Assembly (NCBI GenBank): GCA_030062745.1
Contig: CP099841.1
Coordinates: 23,997,398 to 24,061,397 of the forward strand
DNA from: Capitulum mitella
Lineage: Eukaryota > Arthropoda > Thecostraca > Pollicipedomorpha > Pollicipedidae
Reading direction: 5' to 3'
DNA: 64,000 bases
A program made the translations under genes and the position numbers. Positions 60,201 through 64,000 of this stretch are shown here, piece by piece (position 1 is the first letter of the stretch; each line of letters opens with the position of its first letter). Under the pieces are notes generated by a model. That model worked only from the letters and a program-made list of their open reading frames with translations. It searched no databases and was not told the origin of the DNA.

Positions 60201-62315
60201 GTGATCACTGTTCAGCGCTCGTACAGAACCGCAGTTTTCTTGACCCTCCCCCTCCCCTTTCCCCGTCACTGCAGCCAGCCGATCGAGGAGCCGCCGCTCT
60301 ACTACGACAAGAAGGAGGACCGCGACGAATCTGAGCGCAACGATCCCAACTACGTCATCATCAGCCATCGGTACCAGGTGCTGCGCTACCTGCCGTCGCC
60401 GGTGGACGCCGTCAACGTCAGCTTCCTGGTGCCGGTGAACGTGACGGACTCGGACGGCAGGCAGATCCGCTTCCTCGACCTGTACCGGCCCAAGGCGTTC
60501 GTGGACGGCCGCGTCATCGCCTGCAGCATCGAGACTGGCTACTACCTGGCGCCGGTGAGTGGGCCGGCGCCGCTGCATGCTTGGCTTTCGTGGCTAGGGG
60601 GTGGCCATTACTGCGTGGATTGGTCGTTGAGTTACCGTGTCCTGTGTGTGAATCACCATCTGCGACGGGAAGGATGTTTCTGTTCATCTGCGGTCTCGCT
60701 GGCTTTATGAACTAGCTCGTGTCGCGTCTGCAGACGAGGTTTTCTTACACACGGATTGTTTAAATCTTGCGTAAATCGCTCTCTTGAAATGCCCATGCTG
60801 TGCGACGGACGATGTCCTTTCGAGGCGCGAGGATCCAAGCAAATCGGACTCAATGCGCCATTGCGTCGGCCCCAGGACGGCAACAGTTACGTGGAGGTGT
60901 CGCGCACCTGGCGGCGACGCTACCAACTAATGGACGAACAGCGCCGCCTGCTGGCCGGCACAGAGTACCACTACGAGGGCAACGCCACCACCGTGCTCAA
61001 CTGCACGCAGCCGTTCGTCTCGTGCGTGCGCCTCGAGTGCCCCACGGTGTCGTTCCCGCGCCGCGAGACCAACTTGGTCGTCACGCTGTCCATGAGGGTC
61101 AAGATCCACGAACTCGGTGAGTAGAGGAGGCAGGGCTCAGGGTGGGCTGTCTGCGTGGCCGACTTTGTTGGCTGCTGAGGAGCGCTCTCGCGAAGCGAAA
61201 GAGCTGACCCATGGTACTCACGGACGGGTATGCTCTCCCATTGTTTCAGTTGTGCTTACGGCCAGCGGAATTGCGTTTCCATAACTGCTCGTCGAAAATG
61301 GTGCAGTATTGTCTCATTAGCAGGTAGTCGGGACTTCTGGACTTAGTGTCTCGGTTTAGTCGGCAACTGTACGCCGTATGGCATATCGAGGTCGCAAGTG
61401 ATAGCAGGCCAAGTGCTCCTAGCAGCCTGCTTTGGCCACACTAATATTGATGGACATTTCTACAGGGACTCAAGTTTTGCAGCTGATTACCCGGGTTTCC
61501 TATGACGTTTACGCCGACCTGACGAGTGGTGTGTCGTGAAGCGGTGCGTCTGCATGGGCCGGTCCGTTGGCTGCTGCTGTTCTGATCTGGCAGACCAGGT
61601 CCGCTGGCCGCTGCTGTCCTGACCCGGCAGATCAGGTCTGCTGACCGCTGCTGTCCTGACACGGCAGACCAGGTCCGTTGACCGCTATTGTCCTGGCCCG
61701 GCAGAGCCGTACGTGGGCGCGCGGGACAGCCTGGTCATCTCCACGGTGGGCCTGGCCGAGATCGGGCCGGTGCCGTACCCGCTGCAGCCGGCCGACCAAC
61801 GGCCGGACCTGCACCAGGTGCACACCGTGCTGCTGCCCTCCTCGCTGCAGCCGTTCCCCGTCTGGGTGATCGTGTTGGCCGTGCTCGGAGCGCTGCTGCT
61901 GCTGGCCATCATCACATTCGTCCTGTACAAGGTGAGCCGTCTTTCTCGCAACGCGAGGCCCGGCCTCCAAGCGCAAGCAGAGGTGACGAGCGAACGCCAT
62001 TGACTCAACTGCCCCCAGCGGGGGGGGGGGAGGGGGACGTTGATAATGGTATGCAGACGTGGTAATGGCATGTTGGCTATCCTTCCATTGCCTTTAACAT
62101 CTCATGTCCTTGCCAGTTTTTTCTTAGTAGTTCATGTTAACTGGATGATCCGTTAGCTGAAAGAAATCTTTTGTTACTGCAGACTTTGGTGGTAATGAAT
62201 TGCCCTTTAAATATTCCAAAATTTTGGGGACTTCGCATCTTGTTTGCTGCGTCAGGTGACCTGATTGTACTTGCAGGCCGGATTTTTCAAGCGAAGACGG
62301 CCGGAGGGAGCCTAG
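39066..62315 (+). CDS. scb-like: Integrin alpha subunit, alpha-PS3 (scab)-like, complete in 18 coding exons
   Basis: Exons: 39066-39250, 44282-44406, 46545-46651, 52705-52828, 53504-53586, 53901-54102, 54357-54445, 54819-55164, 55632-55817, 56555-56728, 56920-57062, 57550-57706, 58096-58364, 59588-59874, 60275-60554, 60876-61116, 61705-61931, 62277-62315. All phases agree and the sum, 3264 bases, gives 1087 residues. The product pairs with a beta subunit as a cell-surface receptor for matrix ligands. Layout: signal peptide 1-20, seven FG-GAP propeller blades about 21-495 without an I domain, thigh, calf-1 and calf-2, membrane helix 1052-1074, tail GFFKR at 1077-1081. Calcium loops are seen at 342 (DVSGDD), 413 (DLDLDGYND) and 475 (DMDDNRYSD). 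GVCYW, GAPGVYNWKG and EFCATCPVV agree best with the arthropod alpha-PS3 branch as I know it; the subtype is less sure than the family. Confidence 0.95.
40201..40424. repeat. Tandem duplication of about 106 bp in integrin intron 1
   Basis: GCCCTGCGACCCGGGGTCGG starts at 40211 and again at 40317, and the following 100 bases match nearly perfectly. It lies in a very GC-rich region (about 39840-41700) of intron 1 (39251-44281), which otherwise holds CpG-dense noise frames and no recognisable exon. Confidence 0.9.
44282..44406 (+). CDS. scb-like: Integrin exon 2: blade 1 end
   Basis: Acceptor GTGTTTTCAG. The first base completes Trp62, then VLVGAPRANSS, the standard end of propeller blade 1. Cys residues of ALYKCG and KCEEV form the expected first disulfide. 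Donor GTAGGA, phase 1. Intron 2 (44407-46544) has a GC-rich patch at 45650-45930 and no other exon that I can see. Confidence 0.94.
46545..46651 (+). CDS. scb-like: Integrin exon 3: blade 2 start
   Basis: Acceptor CCTGTCCCAG. It encodes residues 104-139, including YKRGSWVGGAMDVNP and DGKVA, which correspond to the W-x-G-x-x-M/V strand of blade 2. Donor GTGAGT, phase 0. Confidence 0.9.
50233..50495. repeat. Degenerate short tandem repeat in integrin intron 3
   Basis: Words of the type GGCAGACGG, GGCGGCAGA and GGAAACCGGC recur every 20-40 bases across about 260 bases without an exact period. It looks like a decayed minisatellite. Confidence 0.6.
51511..51762. repeat. 84-bp minisatellite, 3 units, in integrin intron 3
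   Basis: GACACGGTCC occurs at 51511, 51595 and 51679, exactly 84 bases apart. Units 2 and 3 are nearly identical; unit 1 differs at a few sites. As 84 is a multiple of 3, all six frames repeat in step, which explains the long open frames here. Confidence 0.95.
52705..52828 (+). CDS. scb-like: Integrin exon 4: blade 2
   Basis: Acceptor CTCTTACAG. It reads VCGHRWINQG, then ANGVCYWMGND. The two Cys residues are the blade 2 disulfide pair and GVCYW is a hallmark of the alpha-PS3 type. Donor GTGAGA, phase 1. Confidence 0.95.
53504..53586 (+). CDS. scb-like: Integrin exon 5: blade 3 start
   Basis: Acceptor TTTTTCCCTCCCCAG. It encodes residues 181-208 with LYAYGEAGISVHFTK, the G-x-x-G-x-S strand of blade 3. 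There is no I domain between blades 2 and 3. Donor GTCAGA, phase 0. Confidence 0.93.
53901..54102 (+). CDS. scb-like: Integrin exon 6: blade 3 end and variable loop
   Basis: Acceptor GGTGTTGCAG. It reads NGSELLMGAPGVYNWKGTVV, then a loop that contains five consecutive Arg (residues 243-247, codons 54003-54017), then NPFLTDAVKENDYF leading into blade 4. Donor GTGAGG, phase 1. Confidence 0.94.
54357..54445 (+). CDS. scb-like: Integrin exon 7: blade 4
   Basis: Acceptor CATGCTTCGCAG. It encodes GYSVSSGEFLGDGRTYYVAG, then APRANFGKGK, the blade 4 FG-GAP repeat. Donor GTATGA, phase 0. Confidence 0.94.
54819..55164 (+). CDS. scb-like: Integrin exon 8: blades 4 to 6
   Basis: The largest exon. It starts VFVFDFPP and continues through GEYFGGAVLSLDVSGDD and RPELLVGAP (blade 5, calcium loop) to RFGSALAAVGDLDLDGYN (blade 6, second calcium loop). 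The acceptor CACGGCCGCCAG has a poor pyrimidine tract; a much stronger AG at 54703 would give an early stop. Donor GTGAGC, phase 1. Confidence 0.9.
55632..55817 (+). CDS. scb-like: Integrin exon 9: blades 6 and 7
   Basis: Acceptor CCCACCTTGCCAG. It completes the calcium loop (D421), then VAIGAPYEEEQRGAIYIYLG, and ends in GLDMDDNRYS, the blade 7 calcium loop. Donor GTCAGT, phase 1. The last bases and the donor are copied downstream in intron 9. Confidence 0.94.
55795..56005 (+). repeat. 94-bp tandem duplication covering the exon 9 donor
   Basis: CATGGACGACAACAGATACT starts at 55795, inside exon 9, and again at 55889, in intron 9. Both copies include CCGGTCAGTCCCCACTA, so the donor site itself is duplicated. 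The copies stay nearly identical through CCAGGCGTCCGGCTCAT. A third, broken copy begins with GGGGCATGGACAA near 55985. Confidence 0.95.
56555..56728 (+). CDS. scb-like: Integrin exon 10: blade 7 end and start of thigh domain
   Basis: Acceptor ACCGTCGACAG. It reads VAVGSYLSGEAVLLRAQPVL, the end of the propeller, then QFKVRACLKYFGRYLPDQI of the thigh. Donor GTGAGT, phase 1. Confidence 0.95.
56920..57062 (+). CDS. scb-like: Integrin exon 11: thigh domain
   Basis: Acceptor CGTCTCGTTCCAG. It encodes residues 541-588, including VVCAFDLSGG, an NFT glycosylation site and SYSCDDFTVLIK. The two Cys fit the thigh disulfides. Donor GTAACT, phase 0. Confidence 0.92.
57550..57706 (+). CDS. scb-like: Integrin exon 12: thigh domain
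   Basis: Acceptor TTGCGCCCGCAG. It reads SDIYDYTQPILLSMSYNLSS, matching the family's D-x-x-x-P-I strand, and ends ERRFRRQ. Donor GTGAGT, phase 1. Confidence 0.92.
58096..58364 (+). CDS. scb-like: Integrin exon 13: thigh to calf-1
   Basis: Acceptor CTTCGGCCGCAG. It reads SPFVEGDLAEFCATCPVV, typical of the alpha-PS3 type, then VPFSIGCGADAVCQSDLSVS, the conserved thigh/calf-1 cysteine region. Donor GTGCGT, phase 0. Intron 13 (58365-59587) holds no other exon that I recognise. Confidence 0.94.
59588..59874 (+). CDS. scb-like: Integrin exon 14: calf-1
   Basis: Acceptor CCGGCCGCAG. It encodes residues 731-825, with the Cys pair of PQLCSERE and VLTCHVRP, and strand repeats SLTIQLNVSS and NVRDFTLRL. 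Donor GTCAGT, phase 2. Confidence 0.93.
60275..60554 (+). CDS. scb-like: Integrin exon 15: calf-2 start
   Basis: Acceptor CCCCGTCACTGCAG. It starts with an acidic, basic-rich segment (YYDKKEDRDESERND) and continues VSFLVPVNVTDSDGRQIRFL. Donor GTGAGT, phase 0. Confidence 0.93.
60876..61116 (+). CDS. scb-like: Integrin exon 16: calf-2 with possible proprotein cleavage site
   Basis: Acceptor GTCGGCCCCAG. It reads EVSRTWRRRYQL (residues 926-937), where other alpha subunits have the furin-type cleavage site, then ATTVLNCTQPFVSCVRLECP, the last disulfide region. Donor GTGAGT, phase 1. Confidence 0.93.
61557..61704 (+). repeat. 37-bp tandem repeat, 4 units, ending at the exon 17 acceptor
   Basis: CAG ends each unit, at 61591-61593, 61628-61630, 61665-61667 and 61702-61704, exactly 37 bases apart. 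The unit reads ACCAGGTCCGYTGRCCGCTG, then CTGTCCTGACCCGGCAG. The last CAG is the acceptor of exon 17, so the acceptor and its upstream tract are present in four copies. Confidence 0.95.
61705..61931 (+). CDS. scb-like: Integrin exon 17: end of calf-2 and membrane helix
   Basis: It encodes residues 1000-1075: SLVISTVGLAEIG of the last calf-2 strand, a Pro-rich stalk, then the membrane helix VWVIVLAVLGALLLLAIITF and VLYK. The acceptor is the last of four tandem copies. Donor GTGAGC, phase 0. Confidence 0.95.
62277..62315 (+). CDS. scb-like: Integrin exon 18: cytoplasmic tail and stop
   Basis: Acceptor TGTACTTGCAG. It encodes AGFFKRRRPEGA and TAG, followed at once by TGA in the same frame. GFFKR is the juxtamembrane motif that clasps the beta subunit. 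Only about 12 residues follow the membrane helix. Confidence 0.94.
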   Translation, partial: AGFFKRRRPEGA

Positions 62316-64000
62316 TGACGTCACACAAGGAGATTCTGTCTCTCATGAAGAGTCGCTGCCCCACTCGCTGTGCCCTGATCTCGCAGCACGCGACCCCGAA
62401 GGCTCGCCGCCACCCTGTCCGCCCGGGAGGAGCCTGCTCCGTGCCATAGCGTGGCCACAGGCGCAGCGTGTCGCGCGTTATCTAGTCAGGAGTGCCAGCA
62501 CTGGCGGGCCGGCGGGCTGCCGCCAGGCGTCACCGCCGCGCCGGCCGCCGCAGACTCGAGCTGTGAACCGTCTCTGCGTCACGGACAGTCACGGTCGATG
62601 GAGTGGTCCCGTGAAGCGTCACAGCTGCCTCGTGATGACTGGTGCTACTAGAACCTTCATGATGGAGGCCCACATCAGTGTGTGTCTGAGTATGGATGAG
62701 TTAGACAAGTGGGTATTACTAATTTTATACGGTGCGATGCTGCAGTAAGCGAGGGCCGCGGATGATGTGCGTCAATTCGCCTGTAACATGGTGTGGAAAT
62801 ATTTGCTGAAGTGCGAAATATAGTTTACATTTATTTGTACGAGCTGGTGTTTTTTGTTCCAATAATTTCTTTGACCTGTTAAAATTTGGACATGCATTGC
62901 ATATTAGCTTTTTAACCCTTCCCGTAGCAGTGGTCAGATCTACCTTCCCCGTACCACGAGGGTGTCTGAACACACCCCCTTCCCCTCTCTAATTCGCGAA
63001 CTATGCATCAGAGGAAAATGGAAGATACATCATTATTGAAAAGCACTTGAGTAGAGATCAAATTCGGTAGCATTTTGAAAAACTGCCCTAAATTTTACGA
63101 AAATATGGCCCAAAAATCGAAATTCAGGCCATTTGTTTTCATTAAGGCTCAGCAACTGATTCATATTTTTCCTCAACTTATACTTAACGCGACAGCTAAG
63201 AGCAAGCCAAACAACCTTTCTTAAGTAAGGTTACATCTTGGCTTTCAGCACAAGTCAGGTCTGAGCAAGTCATCGTTCCAAAATGGTGCATTTGCAGAAT
63301 GTGCATTCTCTTTTTCTCCTTACTGATCAGAATGTTTTTATGGCTAATTTGCTTTTAAGAGGCTGCTGATGAGCTACTTAGGCACACTGTAGGTACCCAA
63401 GTAGGATTTCAGTTTGTACCAAAGTTCAACCGAAGTCAGCTAAGGTCAAATTTTGAAATGATGGGAGTCGAAATATTTAAAATTTTAGCGGGGTATACGA
63501 GGCAAGTGTAATATTTTCTAGGTCCAGGAAGGGTCAATGGAGGCTAAGAAAGGCCATATGAGGTCAGCCACCAGCCGACGTTCTCCGATCCCACTTGATG
63601 CGCCTGCCGCGAGGAGGAAAAAGTAAGGAGCAAGTGGCCATGAAGCTATTTTCTTTTAATGAAATCTTATTCTAGCAATTTACCTCTGACATTGTTTGTA
63701 CACATTGCAGTGATCCATTCAAGGCCACAACAAGCTCTTTGGGTGCATTGCTCAGGTCAAAAGGGCCATTGACCTCGGATGGCCAGAGGTGACCTCGTTT
63801 TTTGTCCTACAGTGTGAGATAAAATTATTTTGGACCATAAATTCGAATTCAGCATCTGTTTTAACCCCATAGAGCTGCAAAACACTAATCATGGGCAAAA
63901 GCTTGGGTTTACGACATGCATCCATGTTGGTGGGTCATTACCTGAGCCAGCGAGTGCTCTGGTGATATGACAGTAGCACAAGTGAGAGGTACATGCTGTT
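62316..64000. other. Integrin 3' flank, no other gene seen
   Basis: TGACGTCA at 62316 follows the stop. The sequence is GC-rich to about 62620, then AT-rich. I see no AATAAA to the end of the window, so the polyadenylation site is not placed. From about 63360 GGTCA/TGACC words recur (63445, 63562, 63753, 63791), suggesting another old non-coding repeat. No further exon is recognised. Confidence 0.5.

Overview
This window is nuclear DNA from an invertebrate animal, most likely an arthropod. Coding exons are short, GC-rich and bounded by GT...AG introns, mostly with GTGAGT-type donors. Intergenic and intronic DNA mixes GC-rich CpG blocks with AT-rich stretches, minisatellites and non-coding interspersed repeats. 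The arthropod call rests on the integrin, whose motifs fit the insect alpha-PS3 (scab) branch best. A crustacean such as a barnacle is a guess from base composition only.

Two genes are certain, both on the plus strand. (1) 25385-30244 holds the last three coding exons of syntaxin-6, a Golgi/endosome Qc-SNARE: the SNARE helix with its central Gln, and the C-terminal membrane anchor. Its N-terminal exons are not visible and probably lie before base 1. (2) 39066-62315 holds a complete integrin alpha-subunit gene. Its 18 coding exons join with consistent phases into 1087 residues: signal peptide, seven-bladed propeller without an I domain, thigh and calf domains, one membrane helix, and a very short tail with the GFFKR motif. 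A GC-rich zone with CRE/ATF and AP-1 type sites near 34.5 kb and an acceptor at 38937 suggest a promoter and a 5' untranslated exon.

A third gene is possible: a minus-strand first exon with a signal peptide at 4138-4069, inside a CpG-rich block. The rest of the first 25 kb carries no gene I recognise. It holds a 153-bp tandem repeat with nuclear-receptor-like direct repeats (9.75-10.2 kb), 29-bp and 62-bp minisatellites (16.6 and 19.2 kb), one copy of a roughly 1.1-kb interspersed element (12.1-13.2 kb; a second copy lies in the last syntaxin-6 intron), and a 2-kb stretch with one CpG (23.2-25.2 kb).

The two genes are not an operon and share no pathway step that the sequence shows. The most curious local structures are inside the integrin gene: tandem duplications that copy splice sites. 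One repeats the exon 9 donor in intron 9, one repeats the exon 17 acceptor four times, and a strong decoy acceptor stands in front of exon 8. No complete transposase, reverse transcriptase, viral gene, tRNA or rRNA was recognised.
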